DNA of 64,000 nucleotides from Pseudomonas fluorescens (GTDB lineage: Bacteria; Pseudomonadota; Gammaproteobacteria; Pseudomonadales; Pseudomonadaceae): assembly GCF_001307155.1 (NCBI RefSeq), contig NZ_CP012830.1:5764501-5828500 (forward strand), written 5' to 3'. The notes beneath the pieces are model-generated. The model had not been told where the DNA came from. It did no database searches and was given only the letters and a program-made list of their open reading frames with translations. Each line of letters opens with the position of its first letter. Position 1 is the first letter of the stretch. The position numbers were made by a program, and so were the translations under genes. Of the stretch, positions 23,081-30,735 are shown piece by piece.

Positions 23081-23120
23081 TACCAATGGCATTGACGAAT
23101 AACATTGCCATTGGTATTGT
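23081..23120 (+). promoter_or_regulatory. Left operator OL and early promoter PL
   Basis: TACCAATGGCA (23081-23091) and its inverse TGCCATTGGTA (23106-23116) lie 25 bases apart, the same sequence and spacing as the operators at 18453-18512. The promoter -35 TTGACG (23092-23097) and -10 TATTGT (23115-23120) with a 17-base gap lie across and between them. CI should shut this promoter in the lysogen. It drives the leader and the recombination genes rightward. Confidence 0.82.
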
Positions 23121-23760
23121 TTATTCCAAGCCGAGACATCACCGGCCCAGCAGCGAAAGCCGCGACCGCTCTTTAAAAATTCAGAACACGATCCTGCTGC
23201 GGAAATAACAGCGGGGCCTCCTGTCCGGCAAGGACAGGGAGGGTCGATGCAAAGGCTCTCAACAAACCCTAACGATTGGCCGCTACGCCTCTACTGGAGA
23301 CCGGCGATCCGATCTGACCTACCGCCCCGGGAGTGACTGGGACGATGGAAGGAAACGCAGGGAGAACCTGCGGCGGACGAGGGATACCGAACTGGCGAAT
23401 GACCCAGACATGCGTAGCGAGACAGATTCAAAAATTAGCGCTCTGAGCCTCGGCTATGAGGAGCGCCGGACCTCATGCGGTGTGCCGTAAAAATCACTCA
23501 GGCACAGGGCTGTACGCCGCATGTTGTAGATACCCGATGACCGCACCAGCAACGCTGATCGAGCTGGCGCGAACAGGGAAGCCCACCGCCGCACCTATAT
23601 ACCGAAACCTGTAATCAGCAAGCGGGGATTAGGCCTCAGGCAACACCACATCGCCGACGAAGTAGCCCCGGTCTGACGCCAGTAGCGTGACCGGGTGTTT
23701 TACGAACAGTTTCACCATTGCACCTGGCTTGCCGGGTGCAGCGGGAAACCAACCGGGAGT
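23121..23760 (+). ncRNA. Long structured leader of the early PL transcript
   Basis: About 630 bases with no convincing long gene. After the boxA/hairpin block it has further stem-loops, for example 23440-23468 (GCGCTC...GAGCGC) and a 10-bp stem with a G-U pair joining about 23475-23485 with 23512-23522. GGA triplets are frequent, including ATGGAAGGA at 23345. A short frame from ATG 23345 (34 codons, Arg-rich) is possible but weak. It is probably an antitermination or regulatory leader. Confidence 0.5.
23167..23242 (+). promoter_or_regulatory. nut-like antitermination site: boxA plus two hairpins
   Basis: CGCTCTTTAAAAA (from 23167) matches the boxA consensus CGCTCTTA / TGCTCTTTAACA. It is followed by two tandem stem-loops: 23193-23216 (CCTGCTG/CAGCGGG, one G-U pair) and 23217-23242 (CCTCCTGTCC/GGACAGGGAGG, one bulge). 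This is the order of a nut site, or of HK022 put, about 45 bases after the promoter. Confidence 0.6.
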
Positions 23761-24151
23761 CATGACGATGGAAGCAACAATCATCAACGGCGCATGGAAG
23801 GGCCACCTCGGTCGTGGCCTTGCGCCGCGAGAGCTTCAGTTCCTTCTCTGGATTGCCCAGGGATTCACCTCGAAAGAGATCGCCAGAGAGGCTGGTATCG
23901 AAGCCGGCACCGTCAAAAAGCGCCTCACTAACGCGATGTTCAAGCTTGGCGTTACGCGGCGCACCGCCCTGGTGGCCGAGGCCATGAAGCGGCAGATCAT
24001 CACGCCGATGTGTTTTGTCCTGGCGGCGCTGGTCGCCATCCATTCAATGCTTGATGACGAATCGATGCGTCGTGATCGCCGAGTGCCAGACAGGCGCACG
24101 GCTCAGATTCGGATGGTGCGTCGAGCCGAATGCCCTGCCCTGACCGTATGA
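23761..24151 (+). CDS. LuxR-type helix-turn-helix protein, first early gene
   Basis: About 129 residues from ATG 23761 (GGGAG just upstream; ATG 23767 is an equal alternative). A LuxR-like recognition domain occupies about residues 18-80: 'LAPRELQFLLWIAQGFTSKEIAREAGIEAGTVKKRL'. A hydrophobic stretch 'ITPMCFVLAALVAIHSML' follows, perhaps one membrane segment. Such proteins are common as the first gene after the PL leader in Pseudomonas prophages. There is no response-regulator domain. Confidence 0.7.
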
Positions 24152-24227
24152 CCGAAACACAGCTTTCACTGGTTGGCCTTGGCAGCAGGGCCAGACGGGA
24201 AATCAACGAAATTGCACGGAGCACCAA

Positions 24228-24983
24228 ATGAGCGAACAAACACTTCAAGCGCTACTGGCTGAGCGAGTCACTGCGTTTGCAGCAAGTGATCAGCCCGCAG
24301 CCATCATCGACGAACATGTAAAAGTCATGTTCACCAAGGTGATCGATAACTGCTTTGGCCGTTATGGCGAGATGGCCAAGCTGGTTGAGGAAGCGATCAA
24401 AGCAGCGTTGCCCGCCAACCTCAGCAGCGTCTTCGAGTTGACGCGCTACAACGCAATGATCGCCAAAGCGCTGCAGGAAAAGTGGGAAAACAGCGGTGTC
24501 GAGGCCGACATGGTCCGTCGTGCACAACAGGCTATCGACGAAGTCCTCAACAAGGACCAAATGCCGGAGGTGGTCAGCTTGCAAGAGCTGCTCGAAGCAT
24601 TCGTTGATGAGCACAAGGAAAGTGCCGCGGAAGAGCGCTGGGAGCAGCCGGATGTTCGCTTCCAGGAATCCGATTACGGCGGCCTGCACATCTACTTCGA
24701 CAAGAAGCCAAAGGAAGAGTCCCCCTATACCAGCCGCGAGCGCAGCGAATACAGCCTGGATAACGCGATCCATATCTCGTTCGATAAGCGCGGCAATGAC
24801 CGCGATGATAAAGGTCGTCAGGTTGGCACCGTATACGCCGCCCGTATCGATAACGAGAAGATCGGCCAAACCCTGCGCTTCAGGTCGAAGTTCGAGAAGC
24901 TGCTCGCCAGTCTCTACTTTGGCGCCTCCAAGATCTTGGTGGACTGCGAAGAAGACGACTTCAGCTACGGGCTGTACGACTGA
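24228..24983 (+). CDS. Conserved phage early protein of unknown function
   Basis: The 251-residue protein (MSEQTLQALLAERVTAFAAS) is helical in its first 120 residues and mixed after, with 'GGLHIYFDKKPKEESPYTSRE' and 'KFEKLLASLYFGASKILVDCEEDDF'. CGGAG precedes the ATG. Proteins like this recur in early operons of Pseudomonas phages, without known function. Confidence 0.55.
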   Translation: MSEQTLQALLAERVTAFAASDQPAAIIDEHVKVMFTKVIDNCFGRYGEMAKLVEEAIKAALPANLSSVFELTRYNAMIAKALQEKWENSGVEADMVRRAQQAIDEVLNKDQMPEVVSLQELLEAFVDEHKESAAEERWEQPDVRFQESDYGGLHIYFDKKPKEESPYTSRERSEYSLDNAIHISFDKRGNDRDDKGRQVGTVYAARIDNEKIGQTLRFRSKFEKLLASLYFGASKILVDCEEDDFSYGLYD

Positions 24984-25048
24984 CCAACCAGCGCCACGTC
25001 AGCCTGACGACAACTGCCCGAGCACCTGGTACTCCCCAGCACCAGGCT

Positions 25049-25174
25049 GCATCGGAGTGTGATCTGGCGTGTGACTGGCTTGCACGCCCGGCTAAACAGA
25101 ACGTTGCGCTGGGTGCAACCGGCGCTTCCGACTGGAGGGTAGCCAGCCCCTCTCGCCAGATCACACCCCGATGC
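25049..25174. repeat. 126-bp unit with 21-bp terminal inverted repeats
   Basis: 25049-25069 and 25154-25174 are inverted repeats with 20 of 21 positions matching (GCATCGG.GTGTGATCTGGCG), 84 bases apart. No target duplication is clear at the ends. A smaller hairpin (CCTGGT/ACCAGG) lies just left. It lies between an early gene and an inserted cargo gene, so it could be a small mobile unit or a structured RNA. Confidence 0.6.
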
Positions 25175-25253
25175 GGACGAAACTGCGGCCTATAACCGCC
25201 CACCTGCATCACCAATGCGAACCGTGAGCGACGAGCCGGCAAGGCGAAACGAA

Positions 25254-25592
25254 CTACTTTGCGGCGTAGCTTTTGCACATATCCTGTCCCATGGCCGCCA
25301 TGCCTGAGCTGTTGAGGGCCTGCACCATAACCCCGACTTCGCCTTTGTAAGCGGGGTCTGAGCTCACTTTTCGGACTTCGGCCTTGGTTGCTTCATCCAT
25401 CTTAGGATCGCTGACCATAGCATTTTCGATAGAGCCATTTAAGCCAGGGTTTGCCTTATTGCAGATCTGCCCCATTGCAACGAGCGTTACGGCAACTTGA
25501 TGCGTATCAACGGCTTGATTCGCGAAAGTGCTGCTGGCAAAGCCAAAGCTCACCAGGGACAGGCACAGTGTTGCGTTCCTTAATGAAAACAC
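25254..25592 (-). CDS. Small periplasmic protein of unknown function
   Basis: The 112-residue protein has a signal peptide (MFSLRNATLCLSLVSFGFAS, cleaved near Ala25) and a mature part with two Cys ('MGQICNKAN', 'MGQDMCKSYAAK'), likely paired. It runs opposite to the early operon, so it is cargo expressed in the lysogen. No family recognised. Confidence 0.6.
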   Translation of the reverse strand: MFSLRNATLCLSLVSFGFASSTFANQAVDTHQVAVTLVAMGQICNKANPGLNGSIENAMVSDPKMDEATKAEVRKVSSDPAYKGEVGVMVQALNSSGMAAMGQDMCKSYAAK

Positions 25593-25756
25593 TCAACAGC
25601 TCCTAGACGTTCAAATAAATAAGTACGGCCGAGGCCTTATCGGCCGAAAGCTTCTCGGCTTTACCCCTGCCCAAAACCCAATACACCAACATTCCCCTCC
25701 GCGCCCAACGGTAAGCAGCGGAACAGATGAGTGCAGCCGAGTGGTTTTGAATCAGA

Positions 25757-26116
25757 TCACGACCTGAAAGCGCGACTAGAGATGCTGACGTTATTTTGGT
25801 CCGGATCTTTGGCATTGGAAAAGCTGTATCCCTCGGCCTCATGCGTAGCCCCGAAATGCAGCCCCTTTGCTGCGGCGGCATCTTTGAAAGCCTGAACATC
25901 ACCCACATCGAAAACGAGCTTGATGCAAGCTTGGCCGGTCTTAACGCTTTTAGCTGCTTTGTGCAGAAGTAGCTTGATACCACCTGCCGGCGAGCTCAGC
26001 TCCGTGATGCCATTGAGTTCCGGCAATGCGGAAAACCCAAAATGCCGAGTGTAGAAATCAGATGTTTTCGCGACATCCTTCGCATAAATGATCACCGCAT
26101 TGATTGCTGGCTTCAT
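25757..26116 (-). CDS. VOC superfamily (glyoxalase/bleomycin-resistance-like) protein
   Basis: The 119-residue single-domain protein begins MKPAINAVIIYAKDVAKTSDFYTRHFGF, the usual start of a VOC fold, and has 'KLVFDVGDVQAFKDAAAAKG' and a final 'AKDPDQNNVSI' block. Such proteins bind metals or small toxic molecules. The usual metal-binding His at the start of strand 1 is not evident, so enzymatic activity is unsure. It is antisense to the early operon, another cargo gene. Confidence 0.75.
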   Translation of the reverse strand: MKPAINAVIIYAKDVAKTSDFYTRHFGFSALPELNGITELSSPAGGIKLLLHKAAKSVKTGQACIKLVFDVGDVQAFKDAAAAKGLHFGATHEAEGYSFSNAKDPDQNNVSISSRAFRS

Positions 26117-26209
26117 ATCACCCTCCCTGGTTGGTCACTCAATTCAACCGACGATATTAGACGTAAATCCTCACTACATCACTCCCCCCTCACCACTCTG
26201 GAAGCAACC

Positions 26210-26458
26210 ATGCACCCAGCCATTCAGCTCGCAAACGATGTTCGCAAGGCACTGCGTCAACGCTCACATATAGCGATCGCCGACTTCTACGAGTTGATCG
26301 GCCAACCGGTGCCCGGCGCACCGCCGCGCTTCGTTGTGAAGCTGGCGGGTAAAGCTTTCTTCCATGTGGTGGACAGTCGCACCGGCAAGGTCCGGGGCTT
26401 TCGCCGCGATCACAATGAAGCGTGCGCTCTGGCGCGCCAGCTTGAACAAAAGGAGTAG
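26210..26458 (+). CDS. Small early phage protein
   Basis: An 82-residue basic protein (MHPAIQLANDVRKALRQRSH) from ATG 26210 with GGAAG upstream. The C-terminus 'RGFRRDHNEACALARQLEQ' is a helix. It opens a chain of short, closely packed early genes (26210-27410). Function unknown. Confidence 0.55.
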   Translation: MHPAIQLANDVRKALRQRSHIAIADFYELIGQPVPGAPPRFVVKLAGKAFFHVVDSRTGKVRGFRRDHNEACALARQLEQKE

Positions 26459-26463
26459 CTGCG

Positions 26464-26697
26464 ATGGCAACCAGTTACGCCGATAGCGCCCAAGCCCGGG
26501 AGTGGGATAAGCGCTTCGATGACTGGGGTAAGCCGCGAACCACCCTGGCTGAGATCGCGCACGACTACAACAACGAGGCAGATCTCGCTGCGAGGCGTGA
26601 GCAAGAAGTAGCCGACCGCGCCAGGCTCAAGCGTCGCATTGGCTTAGCCATGACGCAGATGGAGGCGATCTGCCCGCCAGTAGGAGGCACAAAGTGA
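26464..26697 (+). CDS. Small early phage protein
   Basis: A 77-residue, strongly charged helical protein (MATSYADSAQAREWDKRFDD), five bases after the previous stop, with AGGAG at the junction. Its stop overlaps the next start (GTGA). Function unknown. Confidence 0.55.
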   Translation: MATSYADSAQAREWDKRFDDWGKPRTTLAEIAHDYNNEADLAARREQEVADRARLKRRIGLAMTQMEAICPPVGGTK

Positions 26698-26927
26698 ACG
26701 TCCAGCAACGCAACCACCAAACCGCAATCACCTGGATCGAGGGCGAGATCGGCAACATGGTCCGCGACCTCGGCAAGGCCAACGCCAGTTCAGCGGCGAC
26801 ATCAGCGATCACCCTAGCCTTCCTGCTTCACGTCATCAGCGAAGACGAACACCGGGAGTACCGGGCTCGAATTGACCAGATCTACGCCACCTACAACGCA
26901 TCGCTCAAGCAAGGAGCTGCCGCATGA
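26694..26927 (+). CDS. Small early phage protein
   Basis: A 77-residue helical protein with a GTG start overlapping the previous stop (MNVQQRNHQTAITWIEGEIG). Overlaps the next gene by 4 bases. A weakly hydrophobic segment 'AATSAITLAFLLHVI' is too short to call a membrane helix firmly. Function unknown. Confidence 0.55.
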   Translation: MNVQQRNHQTAITWIEGEIGNMVRDLGKANASSAATSAITLAFLLHVISEDEHREYRARIDQIYATYNASLKQGAAA

Positions 26928-27124
26928 CTACTTCACCAGTGAAAACCCTAGTCGATGAACAGCTCGAAGATATCACCGCGCACAACCAGTGCGAAGCTTA
27001 TGGCTTGGCCGAACGGCGCGGGTTCTTCGACGCACCGATTGAGCAGTACACCGAGACTGGCGATGGCGGTCACGTCCTACAGGTGCTGCGTTACCGAGTT
27101 GCTCAACTGGACCGTGAGCGATGA
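26924..27124 (+). CDS. Small early phage protein
   Basis: A 66-residue acidic protein (MTTSPVKTLVDEQLEDITAH), with ATGA overlaps at both ends, so fully coupled to its neighbours. Function unknown. Confidence 0.5.
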   Translation: MTTSPVKTLVDEQLEDITAHNQCEAYGLAERRGFFDAPIEQYTETGDGGHVLQVLRYRVAQLDRER

Positions 27125-27297
27125 GCGGCCATGGCGCGCATTTGCGCGGCCAAAACCTGGCCAAGCGCTGCGCAAAGCTTCGGCGAGAAGGTCTGCCGCT
27201 GACCGAAGTCGCCCAGATCGCCGGTGTCACTCGCGAGCAAGTCGCAGCCAAGATAAAGCTGGGCGAGCGCCTTCTGTCACTGGTTGAGTCTGCATGA
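27121..27297 (+). CDS. Small helix-turn-helix protein
   Basis: A 58-residue protein starting on the ATGA overlap at 27121: MSGHGAHLRGQNLAKRCAKL. The stretch 'GLPLTEVAQIAGVTREQVAAKIKLGERL' (about residues 25-52) is a clear helix-turn-helix. It is a likely DNA-binding regulator of the early operon. Confidence 0.6.
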   Translation: MSGHGAHLRGQNLAKRCAKLRREGLPLTEVAQIAGVTREQVAAKIKLGERLLSLVESA

Positions 27298-27410
27298 CAA
27301 GCCGCCAGAGTATCCGTCAGATCGTCTTCTGGCGAAGTTCGCTCGTAGCTCACACCCTCTGTACCGCCGCGATGTTGCTAACCGCCTTCACAAATCGCGT
27401 AACCCAATAA
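27294..27410 (+). CDS. Possible 38-residue membrane peptide
   Basis: It starts on an ATGA overlap with the previous gene and encodes MTSRQSIRQIVFWRSSLVAH followed by 'TLCTAAMLLTAF', a short membrane-like segment. The overlap spacing is like that of its neighbours, but the size leaves doubt. Confidence 0.35.
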   Translation: MTSRQSIRQIVFWRSSLVAHTLCTAAMLLTAFTNRVTQ

Positions 27411-27452
27411 CTACATCTTTCAAGGCTGCGCGTGGCGCGGCGAGGAATTGTC

Positions 27453-27500
27453 ATGTCCGCAAATACTAAACAAACTCTCGTACAGAATCGCTCGAAATGA
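27453..27500 (+). CDS. Possible 15-residue leader peptide
   Basis: MSANTKQTLVQNRSK, with a good GAGGA ribosome site, ends in a TGA that overlaps the next gene's ATG (ATGA at 27497). It may couple ribosomes into the coiled-coil gene, which has no strong site of its own. Confidence 0.4.
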   Translation: MSANTKQTLVQNRSK

Positions 27501-28585
27501 GCGAAACCGACGATGCACAAAAATCTAACGCTATAGCCCCTGCGGTAGCCGTCACCGACATCGCCGAATATCGGCCGCACGAAGAACAGATCGTTCGTCT
27601 GGAGACGACTTACGCGAAGCTGGTCGTTGACTGCTCGACCAGCGAAGGCTTGGCTAATGCGAAAGAAGTTCGCGTCGATATCCGCGACGTGCGCTATGCC
27701 CTGGCGAATACCACCAAGACTGCACTCGTGCCCTATCAACAGAAAGTCAAAGATGCCCAGGCTCGCGTCAACCAGGTTAAGGAGTTCGGCGACGCGTTGA
27801 AGGATCGCGTGTTGGCGATTGAAGCGCCTGTCGACGAAGCAATTAAGGCCGAGGAAAAACGCGTAGCCAACGCCAAAGCCGAGCGCGAACGTGTCGAGGC
27901 TGAACGCGTCGAAGCCATCAGGGCAAAGATTACCCGCTTCAGCTCTATCGCTGCCGCATATGCAAGCCGTAGCGCTGCCGATATCGCCGACATTCTGCAA
28001 GGCGTCAAGGTGTCGGTGATCCTGCCCGAAGAATATGCCGAGTTCGAAGCTGAAGGCACCATCGCTCGCGACAACGCTATCGAGCAGCTGGAAACACTGC
28101 ACAAGTCTGCCGGTGAGCGAGAAGAAGCTGCCGCCAAGCTGCTGGCCCAGCAGAAAGAACTGGACGAGCTGCGCGAGAAGCAACGCATTGCCGACGCTGA
28201 AGCTGAGGAGCTGCGCAAGCAGCGGGCCGAGGAAGACCGCCTGCGCTTGAAGAAGCAGCAGGACGAGCTGGACCAGCAGCGCCGCGATATGGAAGCACAG
28301 CAACGCCAACAGCGTGAACGCGACGCTCAGTATCAGCGCGATCAGGAAGAATTGGCCCGTCTGCGTGCCCAGGCTGCCGCACCCGCTCCAGCCGCTTCCG
28401 TAACTGCGCCCGTGGTCACGGAGAAGGTCGAAGTCGTACAAGTTAGCGCACATGCGGCCGCAGCTGAACCCGACGACGTGACTACGACCGCACCATTGGT
28501 TGACGACATTGTCGAGGTTGTAGCCCTGGGCTTCGACGTGGACCTCGACACTGCTCGCGCTTGGCTTCGCGCCATCCGCTTCTAA
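27497..28585 (+). CDS. Coiled-coil protein preceding recT
   Basis: The 362-residue protein has a first helical domain (residues 20-130), a second with 'FSSIAAAYASRSAADIADIL' and 'ILPEEYAEFEAEGTIARDNAIEQLETLH', a long coiled coil (about 200-290, Q/E/R-rich, 'RAEEDRLRLKKQQDELDQQR') and a C-terminal helix pair ('VEVVALGFDVDLDTARAWLRA'). The place directly before recT suggests a recombination accessory; the layout recalls DUF1351-like proteins next to phage recombinases. Function not established. Confidence 0.6.
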   Translation: MSETDDAQKSNAIAPAVAVTDIAEYRPHEEQIVRLETTYAKLVVDCSTSEGLANAKEVRVDIRDVRYALANTTKTALVPYQQKVKDAQARVNQVKEFGDALKDRVLAIEAPVDEAIKAEEKRVANAKAERERVEAERVEAIRAKITRFSSIAAAYASRSAADIADILQGVKVSVILPEEYAEFEAEGTIARDNAIEQLETLHKSAGEREEAAAKLLAQQKELDELREKQRIADAEAEELRKQRAEEDRLRLKKQQDELDQQRRDMEAQQRQQRERDAQYQRDQEELARLRAQAAAPAPAASVTAPVVTEKVEVVQVSAHAAAAEPDDVTTTAPLVDDIVEVVALGFDVDLDTARAWLRAIRF

Positions 28586-28638
28586 GCACCCTTTCCATCT
28601 GAAGACCGACCAATCCCATGTTGGCCACGGAGAGCGCA

Positions 28639-29628
28639 ATGACCGATACAGACACCCAAGCACAAACCGGCCTTGCCACGTATCACGATCCATCGCACAA
28701 CGCGGCAGCGCTCATTCTCGATCCAGGCACCATGAAGTCGATGAGCGACCTCGCGCTGATGATGTCGAAAGGCGTGACAACAGTCCCCAAGCATCTGAAG
28801 GGGAATCAAGCTGACTGCATGGCGGTAGTGCTACAAGCAATGCAGTGGCAGATGAACCCATTCGCTGTTGCGCAGAAGACGTTCATCGTTAACGGCGGAG
28901 CACTGAGCTATGAGGCGCAGCTCGTCAATGCAGTAATCACCGCCAAGGCACCAGTCAAAGGTCGCTTGAATTTCGAGTGGTTCGGCACCTGGGAAAACGT
29001 CATCGGGAAGATGCGAGAAGTCACTAGCAAGACCAAGAAGGACGAGGATACTGGCGAGCCCAAAAAGTACCGGGTTCCAGACTGGAGCTTTGACGACGAG
29101 AAAGGTCTCGGGATCAAAGTCTGGGCAACCTTCAAAGGCGAAGACGAGCCACGCATTCTGGAACTTCTGCTCACTCAGGTCCGCACGCGGAACTCTACGC
29201 TTTGGGCGGAAGATCCCAAGCAGCAGATTGCCTACTTGGTGACCAAAAAATGGGCGCGACTCTTCTGCCCTGATGTGATCCTTGGCGTCTATACGCCCGA
29301 TGAATTCGAAGACTCGTACGGCGGCGAAATCGATATCACCCCAGCTAAGCAGGCTTCAAACATCGCTGCTGCTACTGGTGTGTCGTTCGGCCCGAAATCC
29401 CCGTCACCGGAAATCGATGGGGTATTCGCAGACCTTTTGGTCGTCGCAAAGCGTCAGGACATCGAAGCCTATGCGACAGCCTGGGCAGGTCTCAAGCCTA
29501 AGCAGCGCGCTGCGATCGGTCTGGAGTGCCACGAAGCGCTCAAGAACATGGCGGCGACCGTTGATGTCGACTTTACCGATATGCCCCGCACCAACGACGA
29601 CCTGAATCAGGCCGAGGAAGCGGCATAG
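28639..29628 (+). CDS. recT: RecT-family single-strand annealing protein
   Basis: A 329-residue protein from ATG 28639 (GGAGAG upstream). It has the RecT core: 'VTTVPKHLKGNQADCMAVVLQAMQW', 'NPFAVAQKTFIVNGGALSYEAQLV' and 'AYLVTKKWARLFCPDVILGVYTPDEF'. RecT anneals complementary single strands for recombination, paired with the exonuclease next door. The stop codon shares one base with the exonuclease GTG start. Confidence 0.9.
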   Translation: MTDTDTQAQTGLATYHDPSHNAAALILDPGTMKSMSDLALMMSKGVTTVPKHLKGNQADCMAVVLQAMQWQMNPFAVAQKTFIVNGGALSYEAQLVNAVITAKAPVKGRLNFEWFGTWENVIGKMREVTSKTKKDEDTGEPKKYRVPDWSFDDEKGLGIKVWATFKGEDEPRILELLLTQVRTRNSTLWAEDPKQQIAYLVTKKWARLFCPDVILGVYTPDEFEDSYGGEIDITPAKQASNIAAATGVSFGPKSPSPEIDGVFADLLVVAKRQDIEAYATAWAGLKPKQRAAIGLECHEALKNMAATVDVDFTDMPRTNDDLNQAEEAA

Positions 29629-30290
29629 TGAGAACAGAACTTCAGGGCACTGAAAAGTGGCATGCAGACCGATCTGGTCGCGTGACAGCCAGCCGGTTTA
29701 AAGATGTGATTGCCTGGGGGAAGCCTGACAAAAATGGGAAACGTGAGCCTATGGGCGCGCGGACCTCATACATGCGGGAGCTGTGCTTCGAGCGACTGGC
29801 AAAGAAATCAAAGCACAACGTCAGCAGCGCTTCCATAAAGTGGGGTCACACCGAAGAACAGAAGGCTCAAGACGCCTACGAGATGTTGACCGGCAACATC
29901 GTCATGCCGTCAGAGTTCATCGTCCACCCGAAGTACGACTGGCTCGGCTGCTCGCCAGACGGCCTGATCAACGATGACGGGGGAACCGAATCGAAATGCC
30001 CTTTCAACGAGGCAATACACGTCAAGACATGGCTCGAAGGTATGCCTGAGGAACACATGCCGCAGGTTCAGGGCTGCATGTTCGTTACGGGACGGAAATG
30101 GTGGGACTTTCTGTCGTTCGATTCTCGCCAAGATGAAGAGTGTCAGCTCTACATCGAGACGATTCACCGCGACGAAGACTACATCGCCAACCTGCACAAA
30201 GAGCTGGTCCAGTTCAACCTGGAACTGAATCGCATGGTTGATGAAGTCGCAGACAAAGCTCGCGCGCAAGCCTATCGGCTAGGTGCCTGA
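29628..30290 (+). CDS. YqaJ-like viral exonuclease (lambda Exo type)
   Basis: A 220-residue protein with a GTG start (MRTELQGTEKWHADRSGRVT). The nuclease core has 'KWGHTEEQKAQDAYE', 'WLGCSPDGLI' with Asp111, and 'GTESKCP' with Glu121-x-Lys123, the D...ExK metal site of the PD-(D/E)XK YqaJ family. 'MPQVQGCMFVTGRKWWDFLSF' follows. It makes the single strands that RecT anneals. Confidence 0.9.
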   Translation: MRTELQGTEKWHADRSGRVTASRFKDVIAWGKPDKNGKREPMGARTSYMRELCFERLAKKSKHNVSSASIKWGHTEEQKAQDAYEMLTGNIVMPSEFIVHPKYDWLGCSPDGLINDDGGTESKCPFNEAIHVKTWLEGMPEEHMPQVQGCMFVTGRKWWDFLSFDSRQDEECQLYIETIHRDEDYIANLHKELVQFNLELNRMVDEVADKARAQAYRLGA

Positions 30291-30371
30291 TCGTGAGGCG
30301 CTTCCGCACACAACAACGCAAACGACAAACCTGGCTGGCGCTACCGGCTAGTGGCATAGAAGAGGTTGACC

Positions 30372-30698
30372 ATGGCAATGGATGGAAAGGCGCGTTCAGC
30401 CAAGGCGGCGCAGAAGCGGATCGAGTACGACGAGAAAGAGTTGCGGCACCGGCTCAGGCTTGGCACCCGACAGAAGCTTGACGAGCTGATGGCTTGGAAC
30501 AGTATCGATGAGATAAGTGAGGCGGTGCAGAACCTGATCCTGAACGCTCATGCGCTCGGACCTACCCTGTCATACCAGGCGATAGAAAGTCCGCGACACG
30601 AAATCGTTTTTAGCGAAAACGTTTCGCGTACTTTTTTGAATGAAAGCCTGCGCGAATTACGCAAAGACCCGGGCGACGAGGACTTCCCTCCGAACTGA
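30372..30698 (+). CDS. Arc/ribbon-helix-helix-like small protein with palindrome inside
   Basis: A 108-residue protein from ATG 30372 (AGAGG upstream; an upstream TTG adds two residues). The first half, 'KRIEYDEKELRHRLRLGTRQKLDELMAWN' then 'SEAVQNLILNAHALG', is like ribbon-helix-helix repressors. Copy C of the palindrome lies inside it and encodes 'ESPRHEIVFSENVSRTF', which shares NVSRT with the peptide in Rha. It ends the recombination gene block. Confidence 0.55.
   Translation: MAMDGKARSAKAAQKRIEYDEKELRHRLRLGTRQKLDELMAWNSIDEISEAVQNLILNAHALGPTLSYQAIESPRHEIVFSENVSRTFLNESLRELRKDPGDEDFPPN
30592..30628. repeat. 37-bp palindromic element, copy C
   Basis: The ends CGCGACACG and AAAACGTTTCGCG match copies A and B; the centre differs and is one base longer. 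It lies in frame inside the ribbon-helix-helix-like gene. Confidence 0.65.
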
Positions 30699-30735
30699 TG
30701 TCATACCTCATACTGATGAGCTGTATAGCCCGCCT

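Noticed and set aside
23121..23760. tRNA or rRNA-like RNA in the PL leader
   Set aside because: The 'CTCTTTAAAAATT' stretch is like the boxA before 16S genes, but no 16S, tRNA cloverleaf or acceptor end follows.
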